This document shows positions 9,185-18,286 of a stretch of 46,631 bases of DNA, in pieces (positions within the stretch are counted from its first letter, which is position 1; every line of letters starts with the position of its first letter). The stretch is taken from NCBI GenBank assembly GCA_964437815.1, contig CAYTIE010000007.1, positions 1-46,631 on the forward strand. Reading direction: 5' to 3'. The position numbers and the translations under genes are program-made. The notes below the pieces were generated by a model, which was not told the DNA's origin, did not search any database, and saw only the letters and a list, made by a program, of their open reading frames with translations. The DNA comes from Marisimplicoccus sp964437815. GTDB lineage: Bacteria > Bacteroidota > Bacteroidia > Flavobacteriales > Flavobacteriaceae.

Positions 9185-9514
9185 ATGTATATTGAATTAC
9201 CTGACAAAAAGTATTTTAGTATAAGTGAGGTATCTAAGCTTTTTAATGTAAACAATTCTCTACTAAGATTCTGGGAAAAAGAGTTTGACTTGTTAAACCC
9301 GAAAGTTAAACCTTCTGGAATTAGAAAATTTACAAAAGATGATATTGAGAATATTTCTACAATATATAGGCTGCTTAAGGAAGAGGGATTAACTATTCAA
9401 GGGGCAAAAAAAAGACTTAAGTCAAAAAATAAATCAAATTCAGATAATTCTTCTATTATAAAAAAACTTGAAAGAATTAAACTTGAACTGAAGAACTTAA
9501 AGTCAAATATTTGA
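9185..9514 (+). CDS. MerR family transcriptional regulator
   Basis: About 109 residues from the ATG at 9185 (MYIELPDKKYFSISEVSKLF). A MerR-type winged helix-turn-helix fills residues 10-75: 'ISEVSKLFNVNNSLLRFWEKEFDLL' is the recognition unit and 'RKFTKDDIENISTIYRLLKEEGLTIQGAKKRLK' the wing and second helices. The C-terminus is a short basic coiled coil without a metal- or drug-binding domain. A TTG at 9173 would add four residues and overlap the peptidase gene; the ATG is preferred because the protein then begins at the usual place for flavobacterial homologues. Its target genes are not known. It abuts der (convergent, no gap). Confidence 0.9.
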   Translation: MYIELPDKKYFSISEVSKLFNVNNSLLRFWEKEFDLLNPKVKPSGIRKFTKDDIENISTIYRLLKEEGLTIQGAKKRLKSKNKSNSDNSSIIKKLERIKLELKNLKSNI

Positions 9515-10816
9515 TTATTTTTTTCTAAAATAAATATCTATAGGTACTCCCTTTAGATCATACTCCTTTCTTAACTGGTTCTCTAAAAATCTTTTATACG
9601 ATTCCTTTATATATTGAGGCAAGTTACAGTAAAAAGCAAATTGAGGGTATGGTGTTGGCAACTGTCTAGAAAATTTAATTTTTATATATTTTCCTTTATT
9701 ACTTGGAGGAGGGGTTTTCTCTATTATAGGTAAAATATAGTCATTAAGCTTTTTTGTTGGGATTTTTTGTTTTCTTTTCTCATAAACCTTCATAGCTATT
9801 TTTATAGCATCAAATATCCTTTGTTTTTCAGTTGAAGAGGTAAAAACAATAGGAATATCCACAAAAGGTGCTGTCTTTTCGTAAATTTTTTCTTCAATAA
9901 GGGCAGTAGTGTTTTGATCTTTTTCTACCAAGTCCCATTTATTTGCAAGAATCACAATTCCTTTTTTATTTTTTGAAGCTAACCAAAATATATTTTGATC
10001 CTGTGCATCAAATCCTCTTTGAGAATCATAAATTAAAATACAAATGTCTGATTTTTCAATAGCTCTTATAGATCTTAGAATAGAATAGAATTCTATATTT
10101 TCACTTATCTTGGTTTTCTTTCTTATTCCTGCAGTATCAATTAAATCAAATTCAAAGCCAAATTGATTATACCTAGTATATAAACTATCTCTAGTTGTAC
10201 CCGCAATATCTGTAACAATAAATCTATCCTTGCCAATTAAAGCATTAATAAATGAAGATTTTCCTGCATTTGGTCTTCCTATTACAGAAAATTTTGGTAC
10301 AAGATCCTCAATAGCTTCTTTTTCAGGTAAAAGCTTAACTAATGTATCTAGCACTTCTCCTGAGCCTTGACCATTTATTGATGATATACAAAAAAGGTTC
10401 TTAAAACCTAAGGAATAAAATTCATTTGAACTTTTAATTAGCTTTGAATTATCAACCTTATTTACTAATACTATAATTGGTTTTGAAGTTTTATGAAGAA
10501 GCTTAGCTATTATCTCATCCATTCCATTTACGCCATCTTTAACGTCTACAATAAATAAAATCACATCAGATTCTTCAATTGCTAGAATTACCTGTTTATC
10601 AATTTCTTTTTGAAAAACATCATCTCCTACTTTAAGATATCCCCCTGTATCAATTACAGTAAATTCTTTACCATTCCAATCTGACTTCCCATAATGCCTA
10701 TCTCTAGTAACACCACTTGATTCATCAACTATAGCATCTTTTTTTTGTATAAGTCGATTAAATAATGTCGATTTTCCAACATTTGGTCTTCCAACTATAG
10801 CAACTATTCCTCCCAT
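9515..10816 (-). CDS. der: Ribosome-assembly GTPase Der (EngA)
   Basis: Tandem GTPase needed for 50S subunit maturation. 433 residues. G domain 1: 'GRPNVGKSTLFNRL' (about residues 8-21), 'DTGG', 'NKVD'. G domain 2: 'GRPNAGKSSFINAL' (about residues 182-195), 'DTAGIRKK', 'NKWDLV'. The C-terminal KH-like domain ends with 'EYDLKGVPIDIYFRKK', the standard Der ending. It lies 13 bases downstream of era on the same strand, so the two GTPases form an operon. The 3' end directly abuts merR. Confidence 0.98.
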   Translation of the reverse strand: MGGIVAIVGRPNVGKSTLFNRLIQKKDAIVDESSGVTRDRHYGKSDWNGKEFTVIDTGGYLKVGDDVFQKEIDKQVILAIEESDVILFIVDVKDGVNGMDEIIAKLLHKTSKPIIVLVNKVDNSKLIKSSNEFYSLGFKNLFCISSINGQGSGEVLDTLVKLLPEKEAIEDLVPKFSVIGRPNAGKSSFINALIGKDRFIVTDIAGTTRDSLYTRYNQFGFEFDLIDTAGIRKKTKISENIEFYSILRSIRAIEKSDICILIYDSQRGFDAQDQNIFWLASKNKKGIVILANKWDLVEKDQNTTALIEEKIYEKTAPFVDIPIVFTSSTEKQRIFDAIKIAMKVYEKRKQKIPTKKLNDYILPIIEKTPPPSNKGKYIKIKFSRQLPTPYPQFAFYCNLPQYIKESYKRFLENQLRKEYDLKGVPIDIYFRKK

Positions 10817-10829
10817 TTAAAATATTTTT

Positions 10830-11720
10830 CTATAAATTATATCCAAACCTTTTTAGAGATAATTTATCATTTCTCCAATTCTTTTTTACTTTAATATAAA
10901 CCTCTAAAAAAATCTTTTTATTAAAGAATTTTTCTAAGTTCTTTCTCGCATTTGATGCAACCTTTTTTAATGCTGCTCCCTTATGACCAATTAATATCTT
11001 TTTTTGGGAGTCTCTTTCAGTGAAAATAATAGACCTTATCTTTATTATTTTATTTGTCTCCTTAAATTCTTCTGTTATAACTTCAACTGAGTATGGAATT
11101 TCTTTATCATAATTAAGTAATATCTGCTCTCTTAAAGATTCATTAACAAAAAATCTTTCGGATTTATCAGTAAACTGATCTTTAGGAAAAAACGGTGGTG
11201 ACTCGGGAATATTGTTAATAAAGATTTCTTTTAATTCATTAACAAAAAAGCCTTCTTTCGCAGATATTGGATATATTTTTATTTCTGGAAAAATTTTTTG
11301 CCAATATGACAAAGAACTTTCTAATTTATCTTGATTAAAAAGATCAATTTTATTAAGCAAAACCATCTTTGGTACTTTAAGCTTATTAATTTTTTTGATT
11401 AATGAATCATTCTTAAAATCCTTACTCCCCACTTCGTCAATAAAAACTAATACATCTGAATCAATTAAAGTCTCATTTATAAACTTCATCATAACTTCTT
11501 GAAGTTGATAATTAGGATCTAATATCCCTGGAGTATCTGATATAACTATCTGATAGTCATCACCATTGATAATTCCTCTTATTCTATGTCTGGTTGTTTG
11601 TGCTTTTGAAGTAATAATAGATAGCTTATCCTCCATTAAAGCATTTATCAATGTTGATTTCCCCACATTAGGTCTTCCAATTATAGAGACAAACCCAGAT
11701 TTATGATTTTTCTTTCTCAT
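10830..11720 (-). CDS. era: GTPase Era
   Basis: Binds 16S rRNA and assists 30S assembly. About 296 residues. N-terminal GTPase with P-loop 'GRPNVGKSTLINAL', switch 'SKAQTTRHRIRGI', 'DTPGI' and 'NKIDLF'. C-terminal KH domain with 'ILIGHKGAALKKVASNARKNLEKFFNKKIFLEVYIKVKKNWR'-type sequence (the GxxG loop is GHKG). An in-frame TTG at 11727-11729 would add three residues, but it lies inside a TATCTTTG promoter element, so the ATG at 11718-11720 (MRKKNHKSGFVSIIGR) is preferred. First gene of the era-der operon. Confidence 0.96.
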   Translation of the reverse strand: MRKKNHKSGFVSIIGRPNVGKSTLINALMEDKLSIITSKAQTTRHRIRGIINGDDYQIVISDTPGILDPNYQLQEVMMKFINETLIDSDVLVFIDEVGSKDFKNDSLIKKINKLKVPKMVLLNKIDLFNQDKLESSLSYWQKIFPEIKIYPISAKEGFFVNELKEIFINNIPESPPFFPKDQFTDKSERFFVNESLREQILLNYDKEIPYSVEVITEEFKETNKIIKIRSIIFTERDSQKKILIGHKGAALKKVASNARKNLEKFFNKKIFLEVYIKVKKNWRNDKLSLKRFGYNL

Positions 11721-11726
11721 TTTTCG

Positions 11727-11734
11727 CAAAGATA
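11727..11734 (-). promoter_or_regulatory. Predicted -7 element of the era-der operon
   Basis: Read on the minus strand this is TATCTTTG, a match to TAnnTTTG, ending 6 bases before the era ATG at 11720. It decides the start: the apparent upstream TTG codon is the last part of this element, so transcription begins about at the ATG. Confidence 0.55.
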
Positions 11735-11752
11735 GTTACTAATATTTAATGG

Positions 11753-11784
11753 TTTGCCTATAGTCGGTAAAGTTTATATATTTG
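11753..11784 (+). promoter_or_regulatory. Promoter of the initiator tRNA gene
   Basis: TTTG at 11753-11756 and TATATTTG at 11777-11784 are separated by 20 bases. This fits the two-part Bacteroidota promoter (a -33 TTTG/TTG and a -7 TAnnTTTG), and the -7 element ends 10 bases before the mature tRNA 5' end. Confidence 0.7.
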
Positions 11785-11794
11785 CATTCTATAT

Positions 11795-11866
<72 letters not shown>

Positions 11867-11870
11867 CTAA

Positions 11871-11894
11871 AAAACCCACTTTTAGGTGGGTTTT
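11871..11894. terminator. Rho-independent terminator after tRNA-fMet, also serving the GGT-like gene
   Basis: Perfect 9-bp stem AAAACCCAC/GTGGGTTTT with loop TTTTAG. The T run in the 3' arm works for the + strand tRNA, and the A run of the 5' arm becomes a T run for the minus strand GGT-like gene whose stop codon lies at 11893, so it can act in both directions. Confidence 0.82.
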
Positions 11895-13503
11895 ATCTTT
11901 TATAATAACTTGAAACTGTACCTTCCCAGTCAGGGTCTGCAGATCCAACCCATAGCTTTTTCAGTGAATCTAGTGCTACTGCATGTACTCGACCAAAATA
12001 AGCTTTATGAGGGATTCTTTCAACATTATATCTGCTAGGGAATAGCTGTGCATTGATTCTATTCATCCCAAGATGAGATTCGATATAGAGGATACCATCA
12101 TTTTTATAATATCTTGGAAGGTAAAGAGCATCAGCTAAAGGAGAATCTTGTGCTAAATATCTGTATGCAACTTGAGTAATGGCAGTTATAATTCTTTGCC
12201 CTCCTGCAGCTCCAAGTGCTAAAACTACTTCATCTTGATTTGTAAATAAAGTAGGAGAAATATGAGAAGATGCTCGATCTCCTGGCTTATCTTCACCTAA
12301 GTATCCCCCTAGATATGGACCCATAGTAACATTATACAGAAAGCCTAAACCTTTTGTTGCAACTTTTGAACCCATATTTGGTCCTAAAGTTTGAGTAATT
12401 GCAACTACATTACCATGCTGATCAGCAGTTGTAAGATGCGTGGTATGTCCAACAGCAAGATCTGTTGAGACAGAGTGACTTGATTCACCCTTTAATGTAA
12501 GTAGCGCATCATCATTATTTATTTTATTCGCAATTTTCCTTGCCATATCATAAGATAATATACTCCTTAATGAGTCTTCATTATTTTGAAAATAACGATA
12601 CTCAAATGCTCTTTCAGAAGCACTAGAAATTTTAATAGCTAATTCATCTTCAGTCTGAATATTCAAATTGTCTAGAATCTGTAAAATTTGAATGGTTATA
12701 GCTCCATATGAAGGTAGGTATAATGAATGTATATTATAACCTTGAAAACTTCCAGTTAATACTTTTGAATCAAGAGCTGAATAATTTTTTAAATCTTCCA
12801 ATGTAATTAGCCCCCCATTAGATTGCATATCATTAACTATTTTCTCTGCTATTTCACCCTCATAAAATCCTTCTCTACCATTTTCAGAGATTATTTTTAA
12901 AGTATTAGCTAAATCTTTTTGAAAAACTATATCTCCTCCCATAAATGAATCACCATTAGAATTTAAAAAATAAAGCTTGGTGCCTTCAAAACTTTCTATT
13001 ATATCTTTATCACTTGCTTGTCTTTTAGCTTCACCAGGAAAAATCATATATCCTTGTTCAGCATGTCTAATTGATGGAGCCATTACAGTTTTTAAATCAA
13101 GAACACCATGTTCTTCATGTAATTTAATAAGTCCTGCAACTACGCCTGGAATTCCAATGGTTTTATAACCATAGCTATCTGATGAGCTGTTTTTACTATC
13201 ATAATTTAATGGAACTTGTGTGGTTGCATCTACCCCAGCAATAGTTCCGTCTTGAGTTTTATATATGGATTGAAGTCTTCCCCCAATTCCACTCATACTT
13301 GGCTCAACAACTGATAATGTAAATGCAGCTGCTACAGCAGCATCAAATGCATTACCTCCTATAGAATAAATATCCTTACCAGCTTGAGATGCTAGAGGAT
13401 GAGGTGATGATATTATATCATTCTTGTGTTGATTTTTAACACTACAACCTATGCTTAATAAGCATACTATTAGGTATATATATATTTTTTTTAAAAAGGT
13501 CAT
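11893..13503 (-). CDS. Gamma-glutamyltranspeptidase-family N-terminal nucleophile hydrolase, lipoprotein
   Basis: 536 residues. Lipoprotein signal with lipobox 'LSIGC' (Cys20), so periplasmic or outer-membrane. The GGT fold is clear: 'GGNAFDAAVAAAFTLSVVEPSMSGIGG' region at 49-75, autoprocessing and nucleophile site 'GHTTHLTTADQHGN' with Thr354, 'QTLGPNMGSK', 'ASSHISPT' (oxyanion serines) and 'LGAAGGQRI'. By alignment to E. coli GGT from memory, three residues that hold the glutamyl group are not conserved: Arg114 is Thr94, Asn411 is Gly374 and Asp433 is Pro396. Autocleavage and amide hydrolysis are plausible, but a true gamma-glutamyl specificity is doubtful; a related acylase or peptide amidase is an alternative. 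It lies downstream of susC-susD on the same strand, behind a strong hairpin. Confidence 0.85.
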   Translation of the reverse strand: MTFLKKIYIYLIVCLLSIGCSVKNQHKNDIISSPHPLASQAGKDIYSIGGNAFDAAVAAAFTLSVVEPSMSGIGGRLQSIYKTQDGTIAGVDATTQVPLNYDSKNSSSDSYGYKTIGIPGVVAGLIKLHEEHGVLDLKTVMAPSIRHAEQGYMIFPGEAKRQASDKDIIESFEGTKLYFLNSNGDSFMGGDIVFQKDLANTLKIISENGREGFYEGEIAEKIVNDMQSNGGLITLEDLKNYSALDSKVLTGSFQGYNIHSLYLPSYGAITIQILQILDNLNIQTEDELAIKISSASERAFEYRYFQNNEDSLRSILSYDMARKIANKINNDDALLTLKGESSHSVSTDLAVGHTTHLTTADQHGNVVAITQTLGPNMGSKVATKGLGFLYNVTMGPYLGGYLGEDKPGDRASSHISPTLFTNQDEVVLALGAAGGQRIITAITQVAYRYLAQDSPLADALYLPRYYKNDGILYIESHLGMNRINAQLFPSRYNVERIPHKAYFGRVHAVALDSLKKLWVGSADPDWEGTVSSYYKR

Positions 13504-13509
13504 AGAAAT

Positions 13510-13537
13510 AAAAGGGCTTATTCAAATAAGCCCTTTT
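13510..13537 (-). terminator. Strong hairpin between susD and the GGT-like gene (terminator or attenuator)
   Basis: Perfect 12-bp stem (AAAAGGGCTTAT/ATAAGCCCTTTT) with a 4-base loop. It lies within the 47-base spacer between the susD stop and the GGT-like start, both on the minus strand. On that strand the stem is followed by TATTTC after four T residues. It probably ends most susCD transcripts and lets a fraction through to the hydrolase. Confidence 0.75.
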
Positions 13538-13550
13538 TTAGTAATAGTTA

Positions 13551-14975
13551 TTATTGATTTACTTTAGTTTTAGTAAAAATACCTGGATCTTCCGCAGGCG
13601 CGTTTGCATTTGAATTCAATTCATTTGCAGAATATGGCATTCTCTCCGGATAAGGAGCACCAGGACCAAGTACAAGAACAAATGGAACACTTATAGCGCT
13701 ATCACTTTTTCTTAGTCTTCTAGCGTCATTAAAAGGCATATGCATTCCAAATCCACTTACATATCTTTCCTCAATAACTTCTCTTAAGAAAGCTGATTTA
13801 GGATCAATACCATCTGCATTTTCAATTCCTCCAGCATTAAAATCTGAAACATCAAAAGCAGCATAATTATAAGAATCCGTAATGTGATTATCATTTAAAC
13901 CACCTCCTGAGTTTAACCAAGCTCGAACATTATTAAGATGAGGCAAACCGTTAGATACCCCTCCTGATCTTGCTTTAGCTTCTGCAAGAATTAATTCATT
14001 TTCAAAATAAGTAACCATATTTTGAGGTTCAGTTTCTGCAATTACACCAGTATTTGCTGAACCACTAGATGAATTAATTTTATAGTAACCATATCTAGCA
14101 GTCTCATCTGTTTTAGAATGATTTCTATTAATTGAATAAGAATTGCTTAAAAGTTGTAATAAATAACTTTCAGATCCTCCAGATGAGTTACCAAGATCTC
14201 CCGCTCTTGATCCATTAAGAATAGTAGCGAAAAGGTTTACATCACCTGAATTCTGAGATGCTGGCGGATTATAAGTCATATCCCCAGATGCAGAACTAAT
14301 TCCACTGTTAGCAGCAGAAGCTGCAGCACCATAATCTTTCTTATGAAGATGAAAACGTGCTTTCAAAGTATGAGCAGCAGCTATCCATTTATTTTTATCT
14401 CCACCATAGATTATATCTTGAGATAAACCTCCTGTTGAAGCACCAGATAATGTTTGAATACCAGCATCTAACTTAGATATTGCGGCATTATAAACTGAAA
14501 CTTGATCATCAAAAACAGGGTCTTCAACTTCAGGATTTCCAGCTTCACTATATGGAATATCTCCCCAAAGGGAAGCACCTGTTCCAAAAGCATGACCTTC
14601 AATTATCTGCGCTATCCCAACTAAAAGAGAATTAGATGAGTTTTCTTGCAAATATCTCATGTTAGTTAAAATACCAACATAAAGTTGACCCCACTCATCG
14701 TTTGCCTCTACAGTTGATAAGCTATATCCATAAATATTTGAGTATAATGAACTAAAACCTATCAATTGTCCAGAATACATTCCACTGATTCTGTTTAAAT
14801 GTCCAAGGTTAAGTTGAATATTTGCTAACTGTGAACCTGTTAAAAATAGCTTGTCTTCAACATCCGATATTAGAATATCATTAGGATTTGAATTAATATC
14901 TTCATTTAAGTCCTCACAAGAGAAAGAAAATATAAGAATTAAAGCTAATATTGATTTTGTGTATAATTTTTTCAT
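13551..14975 (-). CDS. SusD/RagB family outer-membrane nutrient-binding lipoprotein
   Basis: 474 residues. Surface lipoprotein partner of a SusC-type transporter. Signal peptide with lipobox 'IFSFSC' (Cys20), followed by 'EDLNEDINSNPND', the usual start of the SusD-like_2 type. The helical TPR-like part includes 'GTGASLWGDIPYSEA' and 'HTLKARFHLHKKDYGAAASAANSGI'. The C-terminal part has 'NELILAEAKARSG', 'FLREVIEERYVSGFGMHMPFNDARRLRK' and 'RMPYSANELNSN', classic SusD/RagB motifs. It starts 4 bases downstream of susC, so they are one transcript. The ligand is not readable from sequence; the neighbouring amidase-type hydrolase makes a peptide- or amide-linked substrate more likely than a glycan (inference). 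Confidence 0.95.
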   Translation of the reverse strand: MKKLYTKSILALILIFSFSCEDLNEDINSNPNDILISDVEDKLFLTGSQLANIQLNLGHLNRISGMYSGQLIGFSSLYSNIYGYSLSTVEANDEWGQLYVGILTNMRYLQENSSNSLLVGIAQIIEGHAFGTGASLWGDIPYSEAGNPEVEDPVFDDQVSVYNAAISKLDAGIQTLSGASTGGLSQDIIYGGDKNKWIAAAHTLKARFHLHKKDYGAAASAANSGISSASGDMTYNPPASQNSGDVNLFATILNGSRAGDLGNSSGGSESYLLQLLSNSYSINRNHSKTDETARYGYYKINSSSGSANTGVIAETEPQNMVTYFENELILAEAKARSGGVSNGLPHLNNVRAWLNSGGGLNDNHITDSYNYAAFDVSDFNAGGIENADGIDPKSAFLREVIEERYVSGFGMHMPFNDARRLRKSDSAISVPFVLVLGPGAPYPERMPYSANELNSNANAPAEDPGIFTKTKVNQ

Positions 14976-14979
14976 TTTT

Positions 14980-17900
14980 TTAATAATTTATAGTTAGACT
15001 AAACAGAAAACCTTTTGTCTGAGGGTTAGTAAAGTATTCCACACCTTGTGCAACACTTACACCTTTTGTATTTATCTCAGGGTCAATTCCATCAACTTCA
15101 TTGATGTTAATTAGGTCTCTTCCAGTAAAAGTTAAAATCACATCACTTAAACCAAGAGATTTAATGCGTGAGTCATCCCAAACATAACTAAGAGATAAGT
15201 CTCTTAATTTTGTCCATGTTGCGTCGGCAATAGAGAAGTTATACGCTTGGTTATCACCAAATCCTCCACCGATCCCTGTTCTATACCAGTTTTCATCTAA
15301 AAGAACTGGACCAGCACCAAAGTCTCTAATATTACCTCTAACAGTTGTTCCTGCAGCTATAGTATTTCCTTTAAAGTTTTTTAAAGGCTGGTCTAATGTA
15401 AGTCTATTTGCAGTCTCTGCTGTAGTTCCAAATCTATTTAATACCCATAGAGTTCTTGGTGAAAATTCACCACCATGAGAGTGTTCAATAACTGCATTAA
15501 GTCTCCATTTTTTATATCTCATATTCATTGATACACCAGCTCTCCAGTCTGGATTTGGATCTCCAAGAACTATTGGACTAGATGTAATTTGAGGGAATCC
15601 ATTTGAATTTAAATCAAAACTTCCATCTGGATTTGTCTTTGAACCTGTTCCATATAGAGTTCCTAATGGGTATCCAACAATTGCTCTTGAACTAACTGAA
15701 GCTCCAGGAGACAAGTTAATAGTTTCTGTCCCATATAAATCTGTTACCTCATTATCATTTCTAGACCAGTTTATAGAAGTCGAAAGACCAAAATCAGTCT
15801 CATCAATTATATCATATCCCCAATCGATTTCCATCCCAACGTTTGTCATTTCTCCATAATTTCCATATTGAGTTGAAAAACCTGAAGAAGGAGATAATGT
15901 AACATCTAGAAGAATACCTTCTATTATGTTATCATAATATGTGAATGATAAAGACATTCTATCATCAAGGAATCTAAGATCTGCTCCAATTTCCCACTCA
16001 GTTTTTATCTCAGGCTCTAGATTAGGATTACCTAAGTTATTATCCAATCTAAATCCACCTCCAAATAAGTTACTATCTAGTGGATCACTATAAGTTGAAT
16101 AGCCAAAACCTCCCTCAGCTAAAGTTTCAAATTTATGAGCTGATGGTTGAACACCCACCTGACCCCATGAACCTCTTAGCTTTGCAAAAGAGATTGCATC
16201 AGATTGCATAGCTCTTTCAGTTAGTACCCATGCAACATCAGCAGCAGGATAGAAAAATGACCCATCGATTGTAGATGCAGATTCTAGCGCACCAGACACA
16301 TTAACAAATAACTCATTAGCAACATCAAGGTTAAGTACTCCATAACCTCTATTTGATCTTCTAAAGCTTCTATAGTTTTCAAAACTAGATGCCTCAGCAG
16401 AAGTATTCAATGCTGTAGTCTGTTTTGATGAATTTACAAGAAAACCAGTAATATTTCCAGAAACTCTATTATACTTTCTATCATTATAACTCCAACCAGC
16501 TGTTGCGGTAAGATTTATATTATCGGCAAGATCAAAGTTAGCCTTTCCAATAATATCTAATGAAGAATTTCTAATATCAAGTACATCCTCTTGGAATTGC
16601 CCATTTGCTCTAGAACTAGCATCCCCAAGCGGGAAGAAGTAAGTTCTTTTATCATCTGCAACATCTACATTTCCTCTTGCAATTACTGAAAACCAGTTAG
16701 TTGGTTTAATAGTTAATTGAGGAGTAACAGTTATCCTATTTACTTTGGTAAGTGCTGTTTGTTCATTAACTGTCCAAAGCGGGTTTGTATAAGTTTGGTT
16801 ATTACTTTGACCTAATTGTTTTCTATAAGATCTACCTCTATTAACATATTCTGTTCCTCCAGAACTAGTATATGTACCCTTGTAATCTCTTCCATCAAAA
16901 TCAGGAGGAGTTCTAAGAAGTCCAAGCATTAATCCTGATACATTTGAACTTTGCTGAATTCTATTTGATTTTGTATAAGTATAAGCCATCTTAGATGATA
17001 AAGTAATTTTATCATTTAATTTTGCTTCATAATTCAAACGAGCATTTGTTCTTTCATAAGTAGCGTTTTTTATCATTCCATCTTGATCTAGGTGACCTAG
17101 ACTAAAGAAATAGGTGCTATTATCTCCACCTCCACTTATAGTTAAATCATTTTGTAAAGAATGACCTGTTCCAAAAACTGAATCAAAGTTTTCATCTACA
17201 AAAGTTTCTTGTGAGTTTTTGTCATCAATAGCTTTGTATACTGTCCCATTTTCTGCTGTGAAAAATGCACCTGACTTATATGTATCCATACTACCTGATC
17301 TTCCAGGGATCCAATCACCCCATGACTCAGCTCTGTTTGTTCCAAATTTTCCACTACGTCCTTGACCCCAAGTATCTTGCATATCTATTCTTTCTGATAT
17401 TTCATCAAAAGAATAAGAAGATTTAAATGTAATCTTAGCTTCTCCTCTTGAACCTTTTTTTGTAGTTATAACTACAACTCCATTCGCAGCTTTACTTCCA
17501 TATAAAGCACCAGCTGATGCTCCTTTTAGGACCTGAACAGATTCAATATCATTTGGATTAATATCATTAAGACGAGAACCTTGTGTTACACCTCCATTAC
17601 TTCCGGTAATATTGTTACCTCCAGCATATGAAGTTGTATTATCCATTGGCACACCATCAACAATTATAAGTGGTTGTATAGAACCATCAATTGTATTTGC
17701 ACCACGGATTCTAATTGTACTTCCAGCACCTGGATCACCGTTTGATCTTGTTATTCTTACACCTGATGCTTTACCACTTAATGCATTAACAACAGTAGGC
17801 TCAGCAGATCTTATAACATCATCAGTTGCAATTACGGATGAAGTTGATCCTTGTTGATCTCTAACTGCGGCAAAACCCAGTGCAGTAACCACAACTTCTT

Positions 17901-18189
17901 CTAATTCATTATCTAGTTGAAGTGAAACGGTTATACTATCTTGGTTGCCTACTGTGACATACTCACTAGTATATCCAATATAGCTTATTACCAAGACATC
18001 ACCTGAGCCTGCATTTATTGTAAAGTTACCATCAAAATCTGTAGAAACACCAGTACTAGTATTCTCAATAATAACGTTAGCTCCAGGAAGTGGACCTCCG
18101 TTTTCATCAAGAACAATTCCGCTTACTCCATCTTGTCCAAAAAGAATTATTGAACTAAAGAGAAATAATGTTGTAATAAATTGTTTCAT
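14980..18189 (-). CDS. SusC/RagA family TonB-linked outer-membrane transporter
   Basis: 1069 residues, standard for SusC. Signal peptide (1-19, ending 'ILFGQ'), a carboxypeptidase-regulatory-like domain (about 22-95, 'GVSGIVLDENGGPLPGANV'), a TonB-box-like 'LEEVVVTALG', a plug domain with 'IRIRGANTIDG', 'PLIIVDGVPMDN', 'SVQVLKGASAGALYGSKA' and 'GVVVITTKKG', then a long beta-barrel ending 'GFLFSLTINY' with an aromatic C-terminus. It imports ligands across the outer membrane using TonB energy, with SusD as lid. First gene of susC-susD-GGT-like. No gene for an anti-sigma/ECF pair, hybrid two-component system or glycoside hydrolase is nearby, so it does not look like a polysaccharide utilisation locus. 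Confidence 0.97.
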   Translation of the reverse strand: MKQFITTLFLFSSIILFGQDGVSGIVLDENGGPLPGANVIIENTSTGVSTDFDGNFTINAGSGDVLVISYIGYTSEYVTVGNQDSITVSLQLDNELEEVVVTALGFAAVRDQQGSTSSVIATDDVIRSAEPTVVNALSGKASGVRITRSNGDPGAGSTIRIRGANTIDGSIQPLIIVDGVPMDNTTSYAGGNNITGSNGGVTQGSRLNDINPNDIESVQVLKGASAGALYGSKAANGVVVITTKKGSRGEAKITFKSSYSFDEISERIDMQDTWGQGRSGKFGTNRAESWGDWIPGRSGSMDTYKSGAFFTAENGTVYKAIDDKNSQETFVDENFDSVFGTGHSLQNDLTISGGGDNSTYFFSLGHLDQDGMIKNATYERTNARLNYEAKLNDKITLSSKMAYTYTKSNRIQQSSNVSGLMLGLLRTPPDFDGRDYKGTYTSSGGTEYVNRGRSYRKQLGQSNNQTYTNPLWTVNEQTALTKVNRITVTPQLTIKPTNWFSVIARGNVDVADDKRTYFFPLGDASSRANGQFQEDVLDIRNSSLDIIGKANFDLADNINLTATAGWSYNDRKYNRVSGNITGFLVNSSKQTTALNTSAEASSFENYRSFRRSNRGYGVLNLDVANELFVNVSGALESASTIDGSFFYPAADVAWVLTERAMQSDAISFAKLRGSWGQVGVQPSAHKFETLAEGGFGYSTYSDPLDSNLFGGGFRLDNNLGNPNLEPEIKTEWEIGADLRFLDDRMSLSFTYYDNIIEGILLDVTLSPSSGFSTQYGNYGEMTNVGMEIDWGYDIIDETDFGLSTSINWSRNDNEVTDLYGTETINLSPGASVSSRAIVGYPLGTLYGTGSKTNPDGSFDLNSNGFPQITSSPIVLGDPNPDWRAGVSMNMRYKKWRLNAVIEHSHGGEFSPRTLWVLNRFGTTAETANRLTLDQPLKNFKGNTIAAGTTVRGNIRDFGAGPVLLDENWYRTGIGGGFGDNQAYNFSIADATWTKLRDLSLSYVWDDSRIKSLGLSDVILTFTGRDLININEVDGIDPEINTKGVSVAQGVEYFTNPQTKGFLFSLTINY

Positions 18190-18286
18190 ATTGTTAACTT
18201 TTTGTTAAATTTTAATTGAATTTACAAAAAAATGGGACTTATACTAATAAATAATCATATAAATAATAGTTTCCTATATTTACAAT

